Positions 7,879 to 13,865 of a stretch of 31,616 nucleotides of DNA are shown here, one piece after another. The stretch's first letter is position 1, and every line of letters begins with the position of its first letter. Origin of the DNA: JBECKS01 sp040235395. GTDB taxonomy: Bacteria; Pseudomonadota; Gammaproteobacteria; Pseudomonadales; JBECKS01. The position numbers were made by a program, and so were the translations under genes. The DNA is taken from assembly GCA_040235395.1 (NCBI GenBank), contig JBECKS010000133.1:1-31616 (forward strand), read 5' to 3'. A model generated the notes under the pieces. The model was not told the DNA's origin and ran no database searches. It saw only the letters and a program-made list of their open reading frames with translations.

Positions 7879-7980
7879 GGCGGTGAGGGGCGAAGCAGGT
7901 TTTAGCGAAAGCACTGCTTTCGCCCTGCGTAGCGGACCAAATCTATGATTTGGTACTGGACGGTCACCGAGTGAGCCGTC
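7879..7980. repeat. Hairpin cluster fused to a tRNA-Ser 3'-end copy
   Basis: Begins with a 12-base copy of the tRNA-Ser 3' end (TGGCGGTGAGGG on the plus strand at 7879-7890) and continues with three palindromes in a row. 7905-7923 is GCGAAAGCA-C-TGCTTTCGC, with an outer GCAGG/CCTGC stem at 7895-7899 and 7924-7928. 7937-7953 is CCAAATC-TAT-GATTTGG. 7959-7980 is an imperfect GACGG...CCGTC stem. No T-run follows any of them on either strand, so they do not look like simple terminators. The intact tRNA-Ser begins seven bases further on. Confidence 0.7.
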
Positions 7981-7986
7981 ACGAAG

Positions 7987-8074
7987 TGGCGGTGAGGGAG
8001 GGATTCGAACCCTCGATACGTTGCCGTATACACACTTTCCAGGCGTGCTCCTTCGACCGCTCGGACACCTCACC
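7987..8074 (-). tRNA. tRNA-Ser (anticodon GGA)
   Basis: Complete class II tRNA of 88 nt with an encoded CCA end. The acceptor stem pairs GGTGAGG with CCTCACC, the discriminator is G, the anticodon arm is CACGC-CTGGAAA-GTGTG with anticodon GGA (reads UCC and UCU), the long variable arm is ATACG-GCAA-CGTAT, and the T arm carries GGTTCGAATCC. This is the only intact member of a cluster containing broken copies on both sides. The most likely promoter is about 190 bp upstream (8270-8298), in front of a disrupted first copy, so the precursor would have to be cut out of a hairpin-rich transcript. Confidence 0.95.
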
Positions 8075-8099
8075 AAATTCTTTTCCCTCGACTCGATCC

Positions 8100-8235
8100 A
8101 TCCATGCTTTTAATCGAGTTCGCACGCCTTTCGTGCTCCTGCGGCCCAGCCAGCGATTACAAATCGCTGTCGTTCCGCCTCACGCGAAGCAGTGCTTCGC
8201 ATACGGTGAAGCTCCACCCACTCGGACACCTCACC
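8100..8235 (-). pseudogene. tRNA-Ser 5' fragment interrupted by hairpin-rich sequence
   Basis: Read on the minus strand from 8235, this starts GGTGAGGTGTCCGAG, identical to the first 15 bases of the intact tRNA-Ser, then diverges within the D arm. It continues into three stems: GCGAAGCA-C-TGCTTCGC (8200-8184), CAGCGATT-TGT-AATCGCTG (8169-8151) and GCACG/CGTGC (8136-8122). The second can also be drawn as a five-pair stem with a seven-base TTTGTAA loop, the shape of an anticodon arm. The short match AGGAGCACG reappears after the stems, as if sequence had been inserted in the D-loop of a tRNA-Ser copy. No complete tRNA fold can be made. Confidence 0.55.
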
Positions 8236-8269
8236 AAATACCCCAAAGCTCAAGCTGAGCGCGGCGCGT

Positions 8270-8298
8270 AGCCTAAACCACTTGTTTATGGAGTGCAA
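8270..8298 (-). promoter_or_regulatory. Candidate promoter of the tRNA-Ser cluster
   Basis: On the minus strand TTGCAC (8298-8293) and TAGGCT (8275-8270) are separated by 17 bp and followed by the GC-rich ACGCGCCGCG, the discriminator type usual for stable-RNA promoters under stringent control. Initiation would fall near 8262, about 27 bases before the 5' end of the disrupted tRNA-Ser copy at 8235. The hexamers match the consensus only partly, so this rests mainly on spacing, discriminator and position. Confidence 0.4.
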
Positions 8299-8316
8299 TA
8301 TGCGCTTGAAAATCAA

Positions 8317-8508
8317 AGGATTTAAAAATCAAGGGTTTACAGAGGATAATTAGAGTAATATCTTATGTAGTTCATCCGCTTGTCCTAGTTCAATGACCTT
8401 TTACGAGGTAGTCGTTGAAAGCAAGTGAACTTGGAGTAGGATTTTGTTATCCCCTTTTAGAGCATGGATGTAACTACGTAGCCAAAATATAACAACCACG
8501 CGGTTAAT
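8317..8508. other. Unassigned spacer with overlapping inverted repeats
   Basis: This AT-rich spacer before the EndoV-like gene shows no coding pattern. Two imperfect inverted repeats overlap: TTCAATGACCT (8389-8399) with AGGTAGTCGTTGAA (8406-8419), and TCCTAGTTCA (8383-8392) with TGAACTTGGAGTAGGA (8426-8441). The left arms share the bases TTCA, so the two stems would exclude each other. A small palindrome CTACGTAG is at 8474-8481. I see no convincing promoter or ribosome site for the downstream gene. Confidence 0.35.
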
Positions 8509-8511
8509 TTG

Positions 8512-9204
8512 ATGCAAATTACCAAGCTACACGAATGGAAGATGAGTCCTGCGCAGGCTAAATCTGTGCAGAAGAATCTTCGCGCGTGGATTATTCTTGA
8601 AGACCAATTCCCTCAAATCCACACCATAGCCCGTGTCAAAACCACAGCAATCAAAGGAGAGCCTTTGATGAAAGCGGTGGTCTCTTTAATCGCCTACCCT
8701 GAGCTTAAAGTGATTGAAAAAGTTAGCTCCAGTCTTGAGCCGGCTTTTACAGGTGGAACACCAGACCTGCATTCTTTTAGAACCATTGAAGTGGTTATTG
8801 ATGCCCTAACGAAATTAAATAAAACACCAGGCTTAATTATTTGTGATGGGCGAGGCATTATTGATGAGGAATCTTTTGGTTTGGCAAGTCATATTGGTTT
8901 GCTTACTCGCATTCCCACGATTGGTGTCAGAAAACCCCCTAAGGAACTTAAGTTTGTAGGCGCTCTTGAAAATCATCGTGGTGCATGGATGCCAATGGTT
9001 TCAAATAATGGCCAACTAGTGACTGGAAGTATTATCAGGGTTGCACCTGATGCTCCACCTATTGAAGCTTCTCCTGGACATGCCATTAGTGCAAGCAGTG
9101 CCGTAAAATTTGTTTTGGACTGTTTCCCACGTGAGATTAATAACAACCCTCAGGAATCCATTGCGATTGATATTAATCAGGCAAAGAAAAAAGCTACCTT
9201 GTAG
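8512..9204 (+). CDS. Endonuclease V-like protein lacking most catalytic residues
   Basis: 230-residue homologue of endonuclease V, the enzyme that nicks DNA (or RNA) near inosine. Homology runs over the whole length: LHEWKMSPAQAKSVQKNLRA (6-25), ICDGRGIIDEESFGLASHIG (110-129), IPTIGVRK (134-141) and SPGHAISASSAVKFVLDC (187-204). Active-site positions are changed. The first catalytic Asp (VAGVDxS in the family) is K43 in IARVKTTA; the Glu of FRE is T91; the His of the HPR motif is D118; and the PYIP wedge is absent. Only D112 and K141 remain. The frame is open with no stop, so the product may bind nucleic acid without cutting it, or do something else. ATG 8512 is preferred over TTG 8509; no clear ribosome site is seen. 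It ends 10 bp from the convergent queF. Confidence 0.85.
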   Translation: MQITKLHEWKMSPAQAKSVQKNLRAWIILEDQFPQIHTIARVKTTAIKGEPLMKAVVSLIAYPELKVIEKVSSSLEPAFTGGTPDLHSFRTIEVVIDALTKLNKTPGLIICDGRGIIDEESFGLASHIGLLTRIPTIGVRKPPKELKFVGALENHRGAWMPMVSNNGQLVTGSIIRVAPDAPPIEASPGHAISASSAVKFVLDCFPREINNNPQESIAIDINQAKKKATL

Positions 9205-9214
9205 TCGTCGTTTT

Positions 9215-10033
9215 TTACTGCCTGCTCAAACGCAACTCTGGAAAGTCATTTTCGAAATTAGATCGAAAAGGATTGATGTCTATCCCCCCTCTTCTTGTGA
9301 ATGCAGCATAAACGCTAAGCTTTGTTGGCATGCAAAATTCACTGATATCTGAATAGATTCTTTCGACACAATCTTCATGGAAACCTGCATGCTTTCGAAA
9401 GGAAAGAAGGTATCGCAAGAGTGATTCTTCTGAAATTTTTGTTCCCTGATATCTAATAAAGATACTTGCCCAATCGGGCTGTGAAGTGACTGGGCAAACA
9501 GACCTGAATAGATGGGTATAAACTTCTGATGTGTTATCTGTTATTTCGTCTGGTTTTATCTTAAGTAATTCAGGGTTTAATTTATCGAAACCTACAGCTT
9601 CCGTAAGTTTAAGTTTATCAAGGCACCTTGCATTCTTTAAAGTATTACTCACTTGAAGTTTTTCATCATCCAATTCAATAAGGTCGAGTGCTATATCGCC
9701 TTCTATACAGGCATGAATATCTTTGGATAGAATCTGAAGCACAGAATCTTTATTCTTGAACACTTTAAAACAGAAACTATTCAGATAGAGTTTAAGTGAC
9801 TTTGATTCCACAATGTTTTCTGAATCACTAGATACTTTTAATCTCAATACATGTGCCTGGGGTTTACCTTGCTCATCGACCCATGAGAATTCATAGGCAT
9901 TCCATAGGTCATAACCGGTAAAATCTGTGTGTGATAAAAAAGCCCTACTCTTATTGCGTGCAATAGGAAAAAGAGTATCTGGTGAATATTTCTGGTCGTA
10001 TGCTTGTTTTTTTCCTAGCGGGATATCTTTCAT
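9215..10033 (-). CDS. queF: NADPH-dependent 7-cyano-7-deazaguanine reductase QueF
   Basis: Reduces preQ0 to preQ1 in queuosine tRNA modification. The 272 residues fit the long, two-module form of E. coli type (about 280). SKSLKLYLNSF is the substrate-binding signature of the family, RSVCPVTSQPDWASI holds the nucleophilic cysteine and the proton-donor aspartate, and HAGFHEDCVERI and YAAFTRRGGIDINPFRS are typical of the C-terminal module. The start is taken as ATG at 10033, since MKDIPLGKKQAYDQKY aligns with the family N-terminus; a longer TTG start at 10057 would overlap the permease gene. The permease stop codon is seven bases before this ATG, so translation is probably coupled. Confidence 0.95.
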   Translation of the reverse strand: MKDIPLGKKQAYDQKYSPDTLFPIARNKSRAFLSHTDFTGYDLWNAYEFSWVDEQGKPQAHVLRLKVSSDSENIVESKSLKLYLNSFCFKVFKNKDSVLQILSKDIHACIEGDIALDLIELDDEKLQVSNTLKNARCLDKLKLTEAVGFDKLNPELLKIKPDEITDNTSEVYTHLFRSVCPVTSQPDWASIFIRYQGTKISEESLLRYLLSFRKHAGFHEDCVERIYSDISEFCMPTKLSVYAAFTRRGGIDINPFRSNFENDFPELRLSRQ

Positions 10034-10040
10034 GATGAAT

Positions 10041-10811
10041 TTACTGCCTGATACCAACGCCTTTGTTTAACAACACAAGCGCAAAAATAAAAAATCCGCC
10101 TACGAAAAAAGCAATCATTAATAAGGCAAGGGTAATGTTGACATCCGATGTTCCAAGAATGCCATAGCGAAAGGCGTTCACCATATAAAGCACAGGGTTT
10201 GCCATTGAGACATGTTGCCAGAATTCCGGTAGTAACTGGATTGAATAGAAAACTCCGCCAAGATAGGTTAAGGGTGTAAGAATAAATGTCGGCACAATGG
10301 AGATATCATCAAATTTGTTGGCAAAAATCGCATTAATAAAGCCTGCGAGTGAAAACAAGGCTGATGTCATAAACACTACTATCAAGGTAATAAAAAAATG
10401 TTCGATGCTTAGATGTGTAAAAAAGAGTGAAAGCAAAGTAACAATAGAGCCGCAGAGTATCCCTCGAATCATGCCGCCGAACACAAAGCCAAGAAGCATT
10501 ACATAATTAGGAACCGGCGCTACAAGTATTTCTTCTATGCTTCGATGGAATTTTGTTGCGAAAAAGGATGAAACCACATTGCCATAGGAATTGGTAATAA
10601 CTGACATCATGATTAAGCCAGGCACTATGAACTGCATGTAATCAAAACCGCCCATTTGACCCACACGAGAACCAATCAAGTTTCCAAAAATAATGAAATA
10701 AAGCACCATAGTAATTGCAGGTGGTAACAGGGTTTGTGGCCATATTCGAAGAAAGCGTCTTACCTCTTTAATGAAGATTGTCTGGAAAGCGATGTAATAA
10801 TGTTTATTCAT
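10041..10811 (-). CDS. yadH: ABC-2 type exporter permease, YadH-like
   Basis: Inner-membrane permease of the ABC-2 family, with about six membrane helices. It is close to E. coli YadH throughout: RFLRIWPQTLLPPAITMVLY, FIIFGNLIGSRVG, MQFIVPGLIMMSVITNSYGN and EEILVAPVPNYVM. Starting at MNKHYYIAFQTI gives 256 residues, the length I expect for YadH, and GGGG directly precedes that ATG. A longer start at 10829 would overlap the ATPase gene by 14 bp and is less likely. It pairs with the ATPase encoded just upstream. The substrate of this widespread system is not established. queF follows immediately, probably on the same transcript. Confidence 0.93.
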   Translation of the reverse strand: MNKHYYIAFQTIFIKEVRRFLRIWPQTLLPPAITMVLYFIIFGNLIGSRVGQMGGFDYMQFIVPGLIMMSVITNSYGNVVSSFFATKFHRSIEEILVAPVPNYVMLLGFVFGGMIRGILCGSIVTLLSLFFTHLSIEHFFITLIVVFMTSALFSLAGFINAIFANKFDDISIVPTFILTPLTYLGGVFYSIQLLPEFWQHVSMANPVLYMVNAFRYGILGTSDVNITLALLMIAFFVGGFFIFALVLLNKGVGIRQ

Positions 10812-10815
10812 GCCC

Positions 10816-11733
10816 CTATTCCCTTTCATTTACCAAGGATAAAAACAGTTCTTCAAGGCGATTACTTTTATTTCTCATGCTTTTCACTCGAATGTTCATG
10901 TTGTCGAGTCTGGAAAATAACTGATTAATGTTCTGACCTTCGGTAATGGAGGCTTCAAAGCTTTCTTTATCAATCATTTTTGAATGGAACTCTGGCAGTG
11001 AGAAATTCTCTGGCAATGCTTCGGTAGTATCAAAAATAAAAATCTCTGTTTTCAGCTTTGCAATCAACGAACGCATGGAAGTGTTCTCGATGATCTCACC
11101 TTCATCGATAATCGCAATTCTCTTGCAAAGGCTTTCCGCCTCTTCAAGGTAATGTGTAGTGAGAATGATGGTTGTTCCTTGCTGATTTAATTTAGTCAAG
11201 AAGTCCCACATGCTTCTTCTTAATTCAATATCTACTCCTGCTGTAGGCTCATCAAGAATAAGCAAAGGAGGTTCATTCATCAGTGCACGAGCGATCATCA
11301 ATCGTCTTTTCATACCGCCAGATAACATCCGTGCTGCTTCATTCCGTTTTTCCCATAAACCCAATGCTTTCAGGTATTTTTCTGCACGAGGTTTAGCATC
11401 TTTGTATGGAACGCCATAATACCCAGCTTGTGTAATGAGAATATGCTCAACTTTTTCAAACTGATTGAAGTTGAACTCCTGAGGTACAAGGCCAACAAGT
11501 CCCTTTGCAATAGAGCGTTGTGAATCAAGGTCATGATCAAAAATCTTGATAGTCCCGGATGTCTTGTTAACAAGGGAGCTGATAATCCCGATGCAAGTGG
11601 ATTTACCTGCGCCATTGGGCCCGAGCAAGGCAAAGAAATCGCCTTGTTTTACTTCAAGGTTTATTCCTTTAAGGGCTTCAACACCCGTTGAATACTGTTT
11701 CTTTAGTTCCTTAATCTCTAGCGCTAATGTCAT
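10816..11733 (-). CDS. yadG: ABC transporter ATP-binding protein, YadG-like
   Basis: Cytoplasmic ATPase of the two-gene ABC exporter. In 305 residues it shows Walker A GPNGAGKST (38-46), Q-loop VPQEFNF (83-89), signature LSGGMKRRL (137-145), Walker B LLILDEPTAGVD (157-168) and the switch histidine in ILTTHYLEEAE. A C-terminal extension of about 80 residues after the nucleotide-binding domain is typical of the ABC-2 drug/antibiotic exporter group. The permease gene starts four bases beyond its stop codon. A histidine phosphatase gene ends 28 bp upstream, so the three genes and queF may form one operon. Confidence 0.94.
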   Translation of the reverse strand: MTLALEIKELKKQYSTGVEALKGINLEVKQGDFFALLGPNGAGKSTCIGIISSLVNKTSGTIKIFDHDLDSQRSIAKGLVGLVPQEFNFNQFEKVEHILITQAGYYGVPYKDAKPRAEKYLKALGLWEKRNEAARMLSGGMKRRLMIARALMNEPPLLILDEPTAGVDIELRRSMWDFLTKLNQQGTTIILTTHYLEEAESLCKRIAIIDEGEIIENTSMRSLIAKLKTEIFIFDTTEALPENFSLPEFHSKMIDKESFEASITEGQNINQLFSRLDNMNIRVKSMRNKSNRLEELFLSLVNERE

Positions 11734-11761
11734 GGGGTTTTTACTTCAAAGGTTTTCAAAA

Positions 11762-12460
11762 TTAATTAAGGAAATCATCTAGTTTTCGCGTAAAGAGTTC
11801 TGCTCGCCAGATGCCGTGAACATGTTCATCATCAAACCATAAATACACACCTTCCATCATGCGCGGCCAGTCAGATTCCTCAAGGGTCTGTTTTCCTAAC
11901 AGGCTATAAACAAAGGCCGCTAGAATCGTGTCATGACTGACGTGAATATTCAGATGCCGGGTATTCTGATTGTGTGTTGATTGGAAAGCCTGCAAGAGCA
12001 CGGCAATACTTTCTTTTGTTGAAATGTGTTCATCAAAAGAACCTGTGAGCATGGATTCCAGAAATTGAATGGGTCCGTGTTCGATAAATACCCTACCCAC
12101 CTGCTCCATGGTTGAACGATCCTTGATAAAACAGCCGGGTTCAGCAAGATGAGGGAGAATGTCTATATTTTTTTGCGCTTCAGTTTGGTGTTTACCGAGA
12201 AACATGCGCTCGGCAGTTTCTACACAGCGTCCTACAGGGCTTGAAAAAAGCTGGAAGCTTTCGAAAGGCTGCAATGAGCCCCAGAAGCTTGCAAGATGAC
12301 GTCCCTCCTGAGTAAGGGGTAGCTTGTAATGACCATTATAATTATCAGGTTCTTCGCGAATTGAATGTCGCGTCAGTAGTGTTATCGCCTCATTCTCGGG
12401 TAATAACTCAAGACTTGCCCTGAAATCATCGGGCAATAATGCTAATACAGCTTCATTCAT
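11762..12460 (-). CDS. Histidine phosphatase superfamily protein
   Basis: 232-residue cytoplasmic protein of the histidine phosphatase superfamily. The catalytic core is visible: LLTRHSIREE with R31 and the nucleophilic H32, a second arginine at R35, SSPVGRCVETAERM with R78, and VSHDTILAAF with H176-D177, the HD pair of the acid phosphatase branch. The C-terminal part (YLWFDDEHVHGIWRAELF) resembles phosphoglycerate mutase/acid phosphatase-like proteins encoded near ABC exporters, but I cannot name a substrate. There is no signal peptide, unlike secreted acid phosphatases. It lies 28 bp upstream of yadG and after the terminator of tRNA-Glu, so it probably has its own promoter in 12461-12512. 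Confidence 0.82.
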   Translation of the reverse strand: MNEAVLALLPDDFRASLELLPENEAITLLTRHSIREEPDNYNGHYKLPLTQEGRHLASFWGSLQPFESFQLFSSPVGRCVETAERMFLGKHQTEAQKNIDILPHLAEPGCFIKDRSTMEQVGRVFIEHGPIQFLESMLTGSFDEHISTKESIAVLLQAFQSTHNQNTRHLNIHVSHDTILAAFVYSLLGKQTLEESDWPRMMEGVYLWFDDEHVHGIWRAELFTRKLDDFLN

Positions 12461-12512
12461 GGATGTGAATCTGGTTTGTAAATAAAGATAGGACTGGATA
12501 ATGTCCTAGGAT

Positions 12513-12547
12513 AAAAAAAAAGCCGCGCTATCGCTAGCTACGGCTTC
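12513..12547 (-). terminator. Rho-independent terminator of tRNA-Glu
   Basis: On the minus strand AAGCCG pairs with CGGCTT, and after a small internal loop GCTA pairs with TAGC around a four-base loop. A run of nine T follows. It lies seven bases after the tRNA 3' end and is the clearest intrinsic terminator in the window. Confidence 0.85.
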
Positions 12548-12553
12548 TTAAAG

Positions 12554-12629
<76 letters not shown>

Positions 12630-12666
12630 TAAAACAGTGTGTTGGGCAATGCCCAAGACGGCGCGA

Positions 12667-12695
12667 ATTTTAGGAAGCTTTACTGATGAGGTCAA
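12667..12695 (-). promoter_or_regulatory. Sigma-70 promoter of tRNA-Glu
   Basis: On the minus strand TTGACC (12695-12690) is separated by exactly 17 bp from TAAAAT (12672-12667). The GC-rich TCGCGCCG discriminator follows, as usual for stringently controlled stable-RNA promoters. Initiation near 12659 would leave a leader of about 30 bases before the tRNA. Confidence 0.8.
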
Positions 12696-12784
12696 GGACT
12701 CGACAGGAAATTTCTTTAAATTCCTAAACTTAGCGGTGAATAAAAGGCTTAGCGCAGGAATGAAAGTCTGATGTTCAATCAAGT

Positions 12785-13270
12785 TCAATTGAGTAAGGCA
12801 CTAATCTCTTTGGTAATGTCTTCTGGCTTGGTGGCGGTTGCAAAGCGTTTAACAACCCTACCATTTTTATCTACAAGGAATTTGGTGAAATTCCACTTAA
12901 CTGCAGAGCTACCCAGTACGCCTTTTGCCTCTTTGCGTAGATATCGGTAGAGAGGGTCTGCTTCTGGGCCATTAACATCAATTTTGCTAAACATTGGGAA
13001 GCTAACATCGTACTTTAAGCTACAGAAATTCTTGATTTCTTCCTCGTCACCGGGTTCTTGTGCCATGAACTGATTGCAAGGAAAGCCTAACACTTCAAAA
13101 CCGTTGTCTTTGAATTGGCGATAAAGTGCTTCGAGCCCTTTGTATTGGGGAGTAAAACCACAATTACTTGCTGTGTTTACAATGAGCAAGACCTTGCCCT
13201 TGTAGTCGCTCATCGGCTTCAACTCGCCTTTGATGTCCTTGCAGGAAAAATCGTAAATAGATTGACTCAT
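12785..13270 (-). CDS. Glutathione peroxidase family thiol peroxidase
   Basis: 161-residue peroxidase of the GPx/BtuE type that reduces hydrogen peroxide and organic peroxides, in bacteria usually with thioredoxin or glutathione as donor. Seen are NTASNCGFTPQYKGLE with the peroxidatic cysteine C37 (a normal TGT/TGC-type cysteine codon, not selenocysteine), LGFPCNQFMAQEPG with the conserved Gln and a second cysteine, and VKWNFTKFLVDKNG with the Trp-Asn of the catalytic tetrad. No signal peptide is present, so it is cytoplasmic. A GGGAG ribosome site precedes the ATG. It starts 41 bp after gspM with no terminator visible between them, so read-through from the secretion operon is possible. Confidence 0.94.
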   Translation of the reverse strand: MSQSIYDFSCKDIKGELKPMSDYKGKVLLIVNTASNCGFTPQYKGLEALYRQFKDNGFEVLGFPCNQFMAQEPGDEEEIKNFCSLKYDVSFPMFSKIDVNGPEADPLYRYLRKEAKGVLGSSAVKWNFTKFLVDKNGRVVKRFATATKPEDITKEISALLN

Positions 13271-13311
13271 GTGTTTTATTCTCCCTTTTCTTTCTAATTC
13301 TTGGGTTCAAT

Positions 13312-13851
13312 TTATTGGGATTGAAGAACGACTTTGGCACTGACTAAGCCGGGTGAAGAATCAGCTTCAATACTGACTGAGCTAGCGACAATACCATTAC
13401 TTAATTGAAGATCATTTAACCAACTCATTAAGCCGTTGAAAGGTACTTTTTCTAGCCAAACCCTTAATTTGGTATCGCCTTCTGGTTGTACACGATTCAG
13501 AGTTAACTGAAAACTGGCAGCTGCTTTATTTACAGTATTCATCATCGATTGCGAATTCTGCAAAGGCTCCTTGTTAGACTTGCCAATAAGTTGTGGTGCA
13601 ACACCTTGCATCCAGGCAAGTTCTTCCTGTCGTGATTCATAAAGGTTTTTTGCCTGCTCCCTTCCCTTGATGAGAGGCATTACCAGCAGTAAGAAAAACA
13701 ATGCGAAAATAAGCGTCATGCCAAGAATGGAAACAGCCAGCTGCTCTCGCTGATTCATTTCTTCCCAGCGATCAAGCAAGCTGTTAATCAAAGGTCTTAC
13801 TTGAGGCTCAAGTTTTTCAATAATGCTGCTTTTAATTTCTGCTATTTGCAT
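13312..13851 (-). CDS. gspM: Type II secretion system protein GspM
   Basis: Inner-membrane assembly-platform protein of 179 residues that pairs with GspL. It has a short cytoplasmic N-terminus with the usual W..M..REQ segment (29-37), one membrane helix at about 38-60 (LAVSILGMTLIFALFFLLLV), then a periplasmic ferredoxin-like domain with NRVQPEGDTKLRVWLEKVPF and LMSWLNDLQ, both typical of the family. It is the last gsp gene of the cluster and follows gspL by 14 bp. No gspN follows; a glutathione peroxidase gene does. Confidence 0.92.
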   Translation of the reverse strand: MQIAEIKSSIIEKLEPQVRPLINSLLDRWEEMNQREQLAVSILGMTLIFALFFLLLVMPLIKGREQAKNLYESRQEELAWMQGVAPQLIGKSNKEPLQNSQSMMNTVNKAAASFQLTLNRVQPEGDTKLRVWLEKVPFNGLMSWLNDLQLSNGIVASSVSIEADSSPGLVSAKVVLQSQ

Positions 13852-13865
13852 GTTAAGTCCAACGA

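Noticed and set aside
7870..8316. Three overlapping open frames of about 68-102 codons on both strands
   Set aside because: They are translations of the tRNA-Ser gene and its hairpin-rich surroundings; they match no protein family and have no ribosome sites.
9190..9235. Shared terminator between the EndoV-like gene and queF
   Set aside because: A four-pair CTAC/GTAG stem precedes a T-run, but the stem is too short and separated from the T-run by several bases.
10034..10057. Longer queF start at TTG 10057
   Set aside because: It would add residues not seen in the family and overlap the permease gene; ATG 10033 matches the usual N-terminus.
12720..12760. Direct repeat CTTAGCG downstream of the glutathione peroxidase gene
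   Set aside because: Only seven bases, two copies, no further structure; expected by chance in a window of this size.
13150..13175. Possible selenocysteine in the glutathione peroxidase
   Set aside because: The peroxidatic residue is encoded by an ordinary cysteine codon; no in-frame TGA is present.
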